From positions 1 through 5,141 of the forward strand of contig CALJTZ010000007.1 of assembly GCA_937975655.1 (NCBI GenBank): a stretch of DNA of 5,141 nucleotides. Direction: 5' to 3'. Source of the stretch: an uncultured Synechococcus sp. GTDB lineage: Bacteria; Cyanobacteriota; Cyanobacteriia; PCC-6307; Cyanobiaceae. The notes under the pieces were generated by a model, which searched no databases, was not told the origin of the DNA, and saw only the letters and a program-made list of their open reading frames with translations. Below are positions 1 through 5,141 of this stretch, piece by piece. Within the stretch, counting starts at the first letter, position 1, and each line of letters begins with the position of its first letter. A program made the position numbers and the translations under genes.

Positions 1-122
1 CGATCTGCCGCACACGAGCGCGCACTGGTGACCGTGGCCACCATGGTCGGTGCCTTGCTGCTGGCCCGTGCGGTGGACGAGCCAGTGCTGTCCGACAGCC
101 TGCGCGAAGCCGCGCTCCAGCA
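1..122 (+). pseudogene. C-terminal fragment of a TetR/AcrR-family transcriptional regulator
   Basis: Reading from base 1 in frame 1, about 40 codons give a sequence typical of the last helices of TetR-family repressors: an ERAL-VTVATMVGALLLARAV segment, then DEPVLSDSLREAALQHL. The ALxTxATMVGALxLARAVDxPxLSD pattern is a common C-terminal signature of the ligand-binding and dimerisation domain in this family. The DNA-binding helix-turn-helix would lie off the left edge. No stop codon ends the protein where the homology ends; the frame runs on to 429 as antisense of pgi. The fragment abuts the pgi coding sequence within a few bases and lies on the opposite strand. It is therefore either one side of a rearrangement or, more likely, a chimeric contig end. 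Family call is by pattern recognition only. Confidence 0.6.
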
Positions 123-680
123 TTTGCTCACCACCACCACGAGCGTGGTCTGCAACCGCTGGCCCAGTGAGGCCAGGGTGCGGCGCATCCCATCAGGATC
201 GACGTTGTCAAAGAAGTGGAAGGGCAGACCAGCGCCAGGTTCCTGCAGGGCACGGATCATCAGCAGCGGGCCCAGCCCCGAGCCGCCGATGCCAATCCAC
301 AGCACATCGGTGAACGCTCTGCCGGGCCCCGCGCCAACAGCACCACTGAGCACATCGCTACCGAACTGTTCAATCCGATCCACCTCGGCACTGATGTGGA
401 CGGCTTCAGCGGGATCAGGCGCCAGCTGAGGCGTGCGCAGCCAGTAGTGGCCCACCTGCCGCTGTTCATCGGCATTGGCGATGGCACCGGCCTCCAGCGC
501 GGCCATGGCGGTGAACGCCTTGGCAAAGCGCGGGCGCAGCTCCTCCAGCAGGGCCGTGTCGATGCCCATGCGGCTGACATCCAGCCAGAAGCCCAACGCC
601 TCGTCGTGCCAGAGGAGGGCACAAAAACGCTGCCAGAGGTCCTGGGGTCCGGCGCTGGTGGGGTTCGCAAGCTGGGTCAT
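123..680 (-). CDS. pgi: Glucose-6-phosphate isomerase, 5' part only (truncated at a junction)
   Basis: Pgi interconverts glucose 6-phosphate and fructose 6-phosphate in the cytosol, serving glycolysis, gluconeogenesis and the pentose phosphate routes. The ATG at 680 opens MTQLANPTSAGPQDLWQRFC, followed by FWLDVSRMGID, the conserved sugar-phosphate-binding segment WIGIGGSGLGP (about residues 128-138), then FFDNVDPDGMRR and LVVVVSK. These match the first third of bacterial Pgi, which is usually about 530-550 residues. Homology stops after Lys186 (codon 125-123), where SKSGGT would be expected; the frame reads Cys-Trp-Ser-Ala and stays open to the window edge over TetR sequence. The catalytic Glu, His and Lys of the family lie in the missing two thirds. 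No clear Shine-Dalgarno precedes 680 and the frame is open upstream, so the start rests on family resemblance. The gene is divergent from the SLT-like gene. Confidence 0.88.
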
Positions 681-761
681 GGCCGAGGCAGCGTTGAGGC
701 AGCGCTGGTGAACGCTATTCGCGAAGGTCCCGCAGCGATAGCCCTTGCGCGGGGCTGGCGT

Positions 762-834
762 CAAAAAAGCTTGGTCCGGAACGGGACTGTGTGGACCGCC
801 ACACAAGCCGGCTATCACGGCAACGGCTTTTTTG
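762..834. other. Nested inverted repeats with A6 and T6 flanks (bidirectional-terminator-like)
   Basis: CAAAAAAGC (762-770) and GCTTTTTTG (826-834) are a perfect 9-base inverted repeat enclosing 55 bases. Inside lie a small GTCC/GGAC hairpin (774-777 with 784-787) and a perfect 7-base-pair stem TGTGTGG/CCACACA (788-794 with 799-805) with a 4-base ACCG loop. A competing stem AAGCCG/CGGCTT (805-810 with 824-829) runs straight into the T6 tract, as an intrinsic terminator on the + strand would. The opposite strand also ends in T6, at 768-763. No gene ends here on either strand: pgi and the SLT-like gene point away from each other. It may be a structured RNA, an attenuator or a transcription barrier. 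Only the base pairing is seen; any role is inferred. Confidence 0.45.
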
Positions 835-835
835 G

Positions 836-871
836 TTTTTCACCATAAAATCTGCTGAAATCATTTGTAAT
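836..871 (+). promoter_or_regulatory. AT-rich patch with a possible -10 element (TAAAAT)
   Basis: This is the most AT-rich stretch in an otherwise GC-rich window and lies between the two divergent genes. TAAAAT at 846-851 matches a sigma-70 type -10 box at 5 of 6 positions, but no good -35 hexamer sits about 17 bases upstream. If used, transcription would begin near 858, just ahead of the open frame of the SLT-like gene, giving a very short leader. On the - strand the same patch could serve pgi, but I see only weak matches there. Position is the main support. Confidence 0.25.
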
Positions 872-1169
872 CCCCCTGGCCCGCTGGATCCGATCGTCAC
901 CTCGTCGGTGCACCCCGGGCCCGATCCGGAGTGTCTGGCTGTCGGCCGGCCTGCTGGCAACGGCGATCCTGGTCGGATCCAGCGCTGAACTGCCGATCCC
1001 CTTCAACACTGATCGGGGCACAGCATCCCGGCCCATCACTCCAGCCCTGATCAACGAGCCGCAGGGCCCGAATCCCTCATCGTTCACGGCGGCCGAGCTC
1101 AAGGAGCTGCAAAGGCGTTTTGGCGTCCACGGCCCGCAACCGCGGCTGGCACGCCTGTTTACCAAGGGG
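849..1169 (+). other. In-frame N-terminal extension of the SLT-like gene, with a signal peptide but no canonical start
   Basis: The frame of the SLT-like gene stays open upstream of its first ATG, back to a TAA at 846-848, adding 107 codons. This part looks truly coded. It has an arginine-rich stretch (LARWIRSSPRR), a hydrophobic core (VWLSAGLLATAILVG), and a plausible signal peptidase I site at SSA-ELPIPF. A hydrophilic linker follows, then FTAAELKELQRRFG, which runs smoothly into the domain. No ATG, GTG or TTG occurs in frame between 849 and 1170. Possible starts are CTG at 852, 855 or 876, or ATC at 870 or 888. A frameshift or sequence error near 870-930 is the other explanation. If translated, it would make the product an exported periplasmic protein of about 270-280 residues before processing. 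Confidence 0.55.
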
Positions 1170-1712
1170 ATGGATCAGCTCACACCCCTACGCAGCCACA
1201 CGGTGAATCGCCTGGAGGAGCTGCAGCCCGTGATCCTGCGGGAGAGCCGGCGCACGGGCCTCAACCCGATGGTGTTGGCAGCCATCCTGTTCGATGAAAT
1301 GCAGCACGCCAAGCCCGGTGAGGACCTACCTCTCGCGGCCCATTCCGGTTTGTTCAGCACCCACGGACCGGCCCAGATCGGGCTCAGTGAAATGGTGAAG
1401 CAGGGGCTGCTCCGGCCGGATGCCTCCGAAACTGAGATCCAGGCCGCCCGCAGCGAGCTGCTCAACCCCGAGCGCAACGTGGCGCTGTTGGCGGGCAAAC
1501 TTTGCCGTCTCTTGGCGTTGTTGGAGCTTGATGTACGCCACACCAACAACGTGAGTGCCGATGTCCGCAATGCCAAAACGGTGGCCACCCTGGCCTACCT
1601 GCACAACGGCAAACTCGATTACCCCACGCGAATCCTGCGCTACATGCAGGATCCTGAGCTGCACGGCCTGATCTACAGCCAGCGAAAGAAGGCTGTGTCG
1701 CCACTGATCTAG
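1170..1712 (+). CDS. Lytic transglycosylase/lysozyme-like (SLT-fold) exported protein
   Basis: The product probably cleaves peptidoglycan glycan strands in the periplasm, although its motifs are divergent. Numbering from the ATG at 1170, the order of motifs fits the SLT/goose-lysozyme fold: LNPMVLAAILFDEMQH (31-46) with Glu43 where the catalytic acid is expected; HGPAQIGLSEM (65-75), like the GxxQI motif; NPERNVALLAGKL (99-111), like the NPxxNI-AG helix; and ATLAYLHNGK (139-148), in place of the usual AYNAG. The ATG is simply the first canonical start. The AAGGGG before it touches the ATG directly and so is poorly placed as a ribosome site, and the true protein most likely begins upstream (see 849-1169). 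The gene converges on the amidase gene, with 30 bases between their stop codons. The fold is fairly secure, but enzymatic activity is inferred. Confidence 0.65.
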   Translation: MDQLTPLRSHTVNRLEELQPVILRESRRTGLNPMVLAAILFDEMQHAKPGEDLPLAAHSGLFSTHGPAQIGLSEMVKQGLLRPDASETEIQAARSELLNPERNVALLAGKLCRLLALLELDVRHTNNVSADVRNAKTVATLAYLHNGKLDYPTRILRYMQDPELHGLIYSQRKKAVSPLI

Positions 1713-1717
1713 TTGTA

Positions 1718-1739
1718 CTGCCCCCTTGCTGGTGGGCAG
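1718..1739. terminator. Hairpin between convergent genes, possible bidirectional terminator
   Basis: CTGCCC (1718-1723) pairs perfectly with GGGCAG (1734-1739), and two further C-G pairs are possible with a one-base bulge. It occupies nearly all of the 30 bases between the stop codon of the SLT-like gene and that of the amidase gene, where a shared terminator would be expected. Neither side has a T tract, so it is not a classic intrinsic terminator. Position is the main argument. Confidence 0.35.
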
Positions 1740-1742
1740 AGC

Positions 1743-2594
1743 TCAGCAGAGGAACCCCAGTGCTGCCAGGCGGATTTGCAGTTTCTGCCAGTCAAAACTG
1801 CGGGGATCTGCCCGCTCCAGCCCCAGATCCACGTGGCGATGGGTGGTGATGTGCTCGGGCGGAATCGCAAAACGATCCATCCAATCGGCCAACACCACAG
1901 CCAGGGCGTCGTACTGGGCGGCCGTGTAACCACTGTGGGCAGGTCCATCGTCCTCGCCATCCAGGGGCGTTTCCAGACTGAGGTGCAGTGCAAAGTTGTT
2001 CACGGAACCGGAAAGCTTGGCGTTGGTCACCACCCAGCGTCCGTTGAAGGCGGAATTCCCAGCACCAAAGGCCCGCTTGCTGGGATCCACCGCCTGCACG
2101 ATCTGTCCCTTCTCGCCGATCAGCACGTGATAGCTGACCTGGTCAGCGTCGTTGGGATGGTGGGTGATGAAGGTATTGATGGCGGAGTTCAGGCCATACA
2201 CCGTTTCGTGCATCACCACCATGGACGGGGTGACATCAAGACGATTACCGAAGGCGTCCTCACGGAAGCGATCGCCAAAATTGCTGGGATCAATGCGGAT
2301 GCGCTGCAGGCGTTGGGGGAGGGCCTGGCGCAGACCATTGAGGCGCTGCACAAGGGCGCGGTCCTGCACGGAGCACTGGGCCCGGAGCGGACTGATCCAG
2401 GCTGCCTGAGCAGGGGGCGACGGCAGTTGACGGGATCCTGGCTGAGGCGCCGAGGGGGGGCGCAACTGCCGTTGCAGGGCGATGCCGCAGAGGATCAGCA
2501 GGGTGGAGCCTGCCAGACCACCCGCGAGAAGCAGCCAGCCATGACGAGCCTGCCAGCGGTGCTGCCAGGCAGGGATGCCGAAGGGCTGTCTCAC
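1743..2594 (-). CDS. Membrane-anchored N-acetylmuramoyl-L-alanine amidase (Amidase_2/PGRP-type)
   Basis: A zinc amidase expected to cut the bond between N-acetylmuramic acid and L-alanine in peptidoglycan. Of 283 residues, the first 18 are basic, a hydrophobic segment spans about 19-40 with no obvious cleavage site, and a Pro/Gln-rich linker follows (about 45-65). The catalytic domain occupies about 120-283. It contains VVMHET (zinc ligand His129), VSYHVLIGEKGQIVQAVD (Tyr155 in the usual active-site position), AFGAGNS, the LSLETP strand (Glu208), and THRHVDLGLERADPRSFDW, where His252 and Asp263 fit the other two zinc ligands. All key residues appear intact. The start is GTG at 2594, overlapping the stop of the peptidase gene by four bases (GTGA), so the two are probably translationally coupled. 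The N-terminal helix suggests an inner-membrane anchor with the enzyme in the periplasm. AmpD-like recycling enzymes are related, but they are cytosolic and lack this anchor. Confidence 0.9.
   Translation of the reverse strand: MRQPFGIPAWQHRWQARHGWLLLAGGLAGSTLLILCGIALQRQLRPPSAPQPGSRQLPSPPAQAAWISPLRAQCSVQDRALVQRLNGLRQALPQRLQRIRIDPSNFGDRFREDAFGNRLDVTPSMVVMHETVYGLNSAINTFITHHPNDADQVSYHVLIGEKGQIVQAVDPSKRAFGAGNSAFNGRWVVTNAKLSGSVNNFALHLSLETPLDGEDDGPAHSGYTAAQYDALAVVLADWMDRFAIPPEHITTHRHVDLGLERADPRSFDWQKLQIRLAALGFLC
2268..2275. repeat. Single HIP1 octamer (GCGATCGC)
   Basis: The palindrome GCGATCGC occurs once, inside the amidase gene. HIP1 is strongly over-represented in many cyanobacterial genomes but not in marine picocyanobacteria. 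One copy in about 5 kb of GC-rich DNA does not show over-representation, so it is recorded only as a site and weighs little on taxonomy. Confidence 0.5.
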
Positions 2595-4318
2595 CAGGGG
2601 GCCTCACACAACCTCAGCCAGCGCTGCTGGCGTTCGAGCGCTTCGTTGCTGGCCTGGGGGTCGCGGATCAGCTGATAGCGCTCCACCCGGGGGGAAGCGC
2701 AGCGCAGGGGCAGGCTGCGCAGCTCTGAACGGCGACTGATCAACAACTCCTGAGCTACATCCGTGCGCAGCAGAGGGCCGATGTGATCGATCTGCCTCAC
2801 CCGCTGACCGTCGATAGCCAGCACCTCATCGCCCACCATCAGGCCAGCCGTTTCAGCAGGGCCACCACGCCACACCCGCTGGGCCGTTAACCCGGAGGCC
2901 TCGCTGCGACAGGTGAAGCCTGACCAGGGGACGGTGGCAGTGATCGGCTGAAGCAGCAGGCCCACCTCCTGAAGGTAGCCGTGCAGATCCGGATCGTCGA
3001 CCTGATGGAGCCATTGAGGCAACAGGCCCTCGAGATCGGGGGCTGCTGCGGTGAACGCCGCGATCAGATCCTGCTCGGTGTAACCCCGGTGCCATTGGCC
3101 CAGCTCCAGCCACAGCCGCTGCAGAACCCGTGCCAGGGCACTGCCGTGGCGCCGCAGGTGTAGATCGAGGCAGAGGGCCACCACGGCGCCCTTGAGGTAG
3201 TAACTCACCTGGCTATCGGCCGCATAGGCATCGGCGCGGTAGAGCTTCACCCAGGCCTCCTCACTGCTGGTGCAAAGGCTCTGAACGCTTCGGCCGGGAG
3301 TGAGCAGGAAGCGGCTCAGATCCTCGCCGAGATCCTCCAGGAGCTGATCGGGCGTGGATAGCCCCGCGCTCAGGGGAAGCAGCTGATCCACGTAACTGGT
3401 GATGCCCTCAGCAAACCAGAGGCTGGGAACCACCGGGGGCTGGTGGTAATGGATCGGGGTCAGCTCAGCCGGCCTCAGCCGACGCACGTTCCACTGGTGC
3501 AGATATTCGTGGGCCACCAGCTGCAGGAACTTGCGGTAGCCATTGGGTTTCTCCAGGGCCCGCCGGCCGTACACGAGAACGGTGCTGTGGTCGTGCTCCA
3601 GGCCCCCGTAGCCCTCATCCAGGAGGTGCAGCACAAACAGGTAGCCGTTGCAGGGCGGAGTCTCCACAGCCATCAGGCGGCAGCAGGCACGGCACACCTG
3701 GGCCACATCGTCCAGAAGGCTGGGGAACTGCTGCAGCAGCCACTCGCCGGCGCCGGGAGCTCCGCCCCAGGTGACCCAGCGATGGACAACGCCGCCCACG
3801 GCAAAACGGTGCTCCCGGTGGGGGCCCAGCTCCACGGGGCTATCCACGAGCTGGTCAAAGTTGGGGGCGATCCAGCTGCCATCGCTCTGCTGCGGCAAAG
3901 GCACAAAGGCCTGCCAGAGGGGCGGCAAGGAGCAACTGAGCCGATGCTCGGCCCAGCGCTCGCCTTCCACCTCCAACACCACGGCGGCCAGGGCCAGAAA
4001 GCCGTGATCTCCATCCACATGGCAAGTGCGCACCGACAGCTCCGTGGCCATCACCCGGTAGCGGATCACCACATCTCCGGCCTGGGGGTCGGGCTCCACC
4101 AGCCAGCAGGCCGGTTCAAGGCGCCGGCAGGGGAGCAAGCGACCCTGCTGCTCGACCGTGAGCCCCTCGAGGTGACGCACGTAGTCGCGCATCAGATAGG
4201 AGCCTGGCGTCCAGCCCGGCAGCCGCAGGCGCATCACCCGCTGGTGGGGCTGAACCCTCAGGCTGACCGCCACCTGGTGCTGGTGGGGCGCCGAGACATC
4301 GAGATGCAGATCAACCAC
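2591..4318 (-). CDS. M61-family (glycyl aminopeptidase-like) zinc metallopeptidase with C-terminal PDZ domain
   Basis: The 575-residue product has the full M61 layout. An N-terminal beta domain carries LPGWTPGSYLMRDYVRHL (about 33-50). GGLEH (238-242) precedes the active site. The zinc motif is HEYLH (270-274), with WFAEGITSYVD (301-311) supplying the third ligand, Glu304. A helical domain includes SYYLKGAVVALCLDL (372-386). A PDZ domain at about 470-545 includes GPAETAGLMVGDEVLAIDG, and the C-terminal tail is DPQASNEALERQQRWL. Family members include a glycine/alanine-preferring aminopeptidase, but the substrate in cyanobacteria is not known to me. No signal peptide is visible, so it is probably cytosolic. 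The start is GTG at 4318: the upstream gene's stop (4330-4328) is in this same frame, so no earlier start is possible. It is the middle gene of a tight operon, 9 bases after the DUF1257 gene and overlapping the amidase gene by 4. Confidence 0.92.
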   Translation of the reverse strand: MVDLHLDVSAPHQHQVAVSLRVQPHQRVMRLRLPGWTPGSYLMRDYVRHLEGLTVEQQGRLLPCRRLEPACWLVEPDPQAGDVVIRYRVMATELSVRTCHVDGDHGFLALAAVVLEVEGERWAEHRLSCSLPPLWQAFVPLPQQSDGSWIAPNFDQLVDSPVELGPHREHRFAVGGVVHRWVTWGGAPGAGEWLLQQFPSLLDDVAQVCRACCRLMAVETPPCNGYLFVLHLLDEGYGGLEHDHSTVLVYGRRALEKPNGYRKFLQLVAHEYLHQWNVRRLRPAELTPIHYHQPPVVPSLWFAEGITSYVDQLLPLSAGLSTPDQLLEDLGEDLSRFLLTPGRSVQSLCTSSEEAWVKLYRADAYAADSQVSYYLKGAVVALCLDLHLRRHGSALARVLQRLWLELGQWHRGYTEQDLIAAFTAAAPDLEGLLPQWLHQVDDPDLHGYLQEVGLLLQPITATVPWSGFTCRSEASGLTAQRVWRGGPAETAGLMVGDEVLAIDGQRVRQIDHIGPLLRTDVAQELLISRRSELRSLPLRCASPRVERYQLIRDPQASNEALERQQRWLRLCEAPW

Positions 4319-4327
4319 GCCGCCGGT

Positions 4328-4672
4328 TCAACCCACCAGCTCAATCGTGGCGCCAGGCAGTTGCTCCGCAGCCTGTTGGAGAGCAAGCCGCGCGGCGTAG
4401 CGGCGGGTGATGCGCCCGAGCAGGTGCTGCAGGGAACGGGAGCGTCCCAGGCGCTGCAGATCGCCCACCAGGGCCAACGTGCCATCGGGCTGACGGGCCC
4501 AGCCCAAGGGAGCCCCTTCGTTTAGGTCCACCTGCAGCGTCACTGCCTGGCGGTCCTGGGCGAAGCCCTTCAGGGTTCCGCCCTGGTGAACGGTGAGTCC
4601 CAGGTCCTGCAAGGCACGGGTGAGAACGGATTCGTCCCGCAGCACGGTTGGCAGGATGGAGAGATGGGACAT
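4328..4672 (-). CDS. DUF1257 (Ycf35-like) protein
   Basis: A 114-residue protein beginning MSHLSILPTVLRDESVLTRA, the typical opening of the Ycf35/DUF1257 family (MSHFSxxxTxLxDxxxLxxAL). It continues with LQDLGLTVHQGG, a beta-rich middle with QPDGTLALVGDLQRLG, where the family usually has a tryptophan after DL, and ends with a helix containing RITRRYAARLALQQA. Its size fits the family, which is found in cyanobacteria and algal plastids and has no settled function. The ATG at 4672 is chosen from the family N-terminus; the frame is open further upstream, but that part is antisense to purN. No strong ribosome site is seen. It leads the operon with the peptidase and amidase genes and is divergent from purN, with only 6 bases between the start codons. 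Confidence 0.8.
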   Translation of the reverse strand: MSHLSILPTVLRDESVLTRALQDLGLTVHQGGTLKGFAQDRQAVTLQVDLNEGAPLGWARQPDGTLALVGDLQRLGRSRSLQHLLGRITRRYAARLALQQAAEQLPGATIELVG

Positions 4673-4678
4673 GGCCCG

Positions 4679-5005
4679 ATGCCCGCTTTTCCAGACCCTA
4701 GCGATCTCCAGCGGGCCGTCCAGTGGCCACAGACACCGGTCAGGGCTGCCGCAGGGCCCCGCCGCCTGCTGCTTGGGGTGATGGCCTCGGGCAACGGCAG
4801 CAATTTTGAAGCCCTGGCCCTGGCGTGCCGGAACGGCCAGCTGGCCGCCGAGGTTGCCCTGCTGGTGGTGAACAACCCCGGCTGCGGTGCCAGCGAGCGG
4901 GCCCAACGGCTGGGCATTCCGGTCACCAGCCTCGATCACCGTGGCTTCGCCAGCCGCGAGCAGCTGGATGAGGCCCTGGTGGCGGCCTTCCTTCGCGCCG
5001 GCGCC
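4679..5005 (+). CDS. purN: Phosphoribosylglycinamide formyltransferase (GAR transformylase), N-terminal part only
   Basis: PurN transfers a formyl group from 10-formyltetrahydrofolate to glycinamide ribonucleotide in de novo purine synthesis in the cytosol. From the ATG at 4679 there is a ~30-residue leader, of a kind I recall in picocyanobacterial PurN. Then come LLLGVMASGNGSNFEAL (30-46), with the phosphate-binding SGNGSN motif, the LLVVNNPGCGASERAQRLGIPV strand-helix region (61-82, quoted in part from the family pattern), and DEALVAAFLRAGA (97-109). The expected next part, VVMAGWMRIV and the catalytic INIHPSLLPSF region, is absent. About half of the usual ~200-residue enzyme is missing, including the catalytic Asn, His and Asp. 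The frame stays open to the window edge, but what follows is not PurN. A GGAG lies about 18 bases before the ATG, rather far for a ribosome site. Confidence 0.85.
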
Positions 5006-5141
5006 GTGGCCAGCGTCCAGCTGGCGGGCCCCGGCTCCACCTTCGCCTGGGTCGAGTTTGCCGCCGCGGCCTCGGTGCCGGCGGCGTTGGCTATGGACGG
5101 CGCCGCGGTGCCCCCACTCGTTCCCGGCGGGGGACCCGTCA
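5006..5141. other. Unidentified sequence joined to truncated purN
   Basis: These last ~136 bases continue the purN frame without a stop, but encode an Ala/Pro/Gly-rich sequence (VASVQLAGPGSTFAWVEFAA, later DGAAVPPLVPGGGPV) with no resemblance to PurN. The opposite strand is also open in one frame (TGPPPGTSGGTAAPSIANAA and on), so even the coding strand is unclear. I do not recognise a family on either strand. Base composition is at least as GC-rich as the neighbouring genes. It is most likely foreign sequence at a chimeric contig end. Confidence 0.45.

Noticed and set aside
216..848. + strand open frame of 210 codons opposite pgi
   Set aside because: It is a shadow of the pgi reading frame, and part of it runs through the hairpin-rich intergenic DNA.
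791..988. Small + strand frame from GTG 791, as a possible upstream leader or true start of the SLT-like gene
   Set aside because: It is in a different frame, and its product (Pro/Gly/Arg-rich) does not look like a protein N-terminus. The signal-peptide-like sequence is in the other frame.
2268..2275. HIP1 palindrome as evidence for a HIP1-rich cyanobacterium
   Set aside because: Only one copy was seen in about 5 kb, which is not over-representation.
2454..2460. G7 tract in the amidase gene as a possible phase-variation site
   Set aside because: It lies in the Pro-rich linker, is short, and the frame is intact on both sides. GC-rich DNA yields such runs by chance.
1713..2675. + strand open frame of 320 codons opposite the amidase gene
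   Set aside because: It begins right after the SLT-like stop and lies antisense to the amidase, whose zinc ligands and motifs are all present. No domain is visible.
3443..4525. Long + strand open frame of 360 codons opposite the M61 and DUF1257 genes
   Set aside because: It is antisense to two well-supported genes with intact motifs, its composition is that of a GC-rich shadow frame, and it shows no recognisable domain.
1..5141. CRISPR array, tRNA, rRNA, transposase, or direct terminal repeats marking a circular element
   Set aside because: No regularly spaced repeats, cloverleaf-like segment, transposase motifs or matching end sequences were found by eye.

Overview
The window looks like a short GC-rich contig from a picocyanobacterium of the Synechococcus/Cyanobium type. 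The evidence is a DUF1257 (Ycf35-like) protein, which is characteristic of cyanobacteria and plastids, together with cyanobacterial-looking glucose-6-phosphate isomerase (Pgi) and PurN sequences. I recall pgi and purN lying close together in these genomes, but I could not check this here.

Layout, left to right. Bases 1 to about 122 encode the end of a TetR-type repressor on the + strand; it does not belong with what follows. Bases 123-680 (- strand) are the first 186 codons of pgi, which stops abruptly at the TetR piece. Bases 681-875 are a divergent intergenic region. It holds a nested inverted-repeat structure with an A6 tract on one side and a T6 tract on the other, then an AT-rich patch. 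A + strand gene for a secreted lysozyme/transglycosylase-like protein follows, ending at 1712; its reading frame clearly extends upstream of its first ATG (1170). Converging on it from the right is a compact - strand operon running from 4672 down to 1743: a DUF1257 protein, an M61-family peptidase with a PDZ domain, and a membrane-anchored N-acetylmuramoyl-L-alanine amidase. purN starts on the + strand at 4679, only 6 bases from the DUF1257 start codon. After about 109 codons its homology ends and the last ~136 bases encode something unrelated.

Function. The middle of the window (about 123-5005) reads as ordinary chromosome. It carries two housekeeping enzymes, Pgi for sugar phosphates and PurN for purines. 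Between them are two likely peptidoglycan-acting proteins, the SLT-like protein and the Amidase_2 protein, with the peptidase and the DUF1257 protein beside them.

What stands out. Both ends carry 120-136 bases of foreign-looking sequence joined in the middle of conserved enzymes. The simplest reading is chimeric contig ends rather than biology. The more biological puzzles are the missing canonical start codon of the SLT-like gene and the terminator-like structure sitting between two divergent genes. I found no convincing undescribed system, CRISPR array, tRNA, rRNA or insertion sequence.
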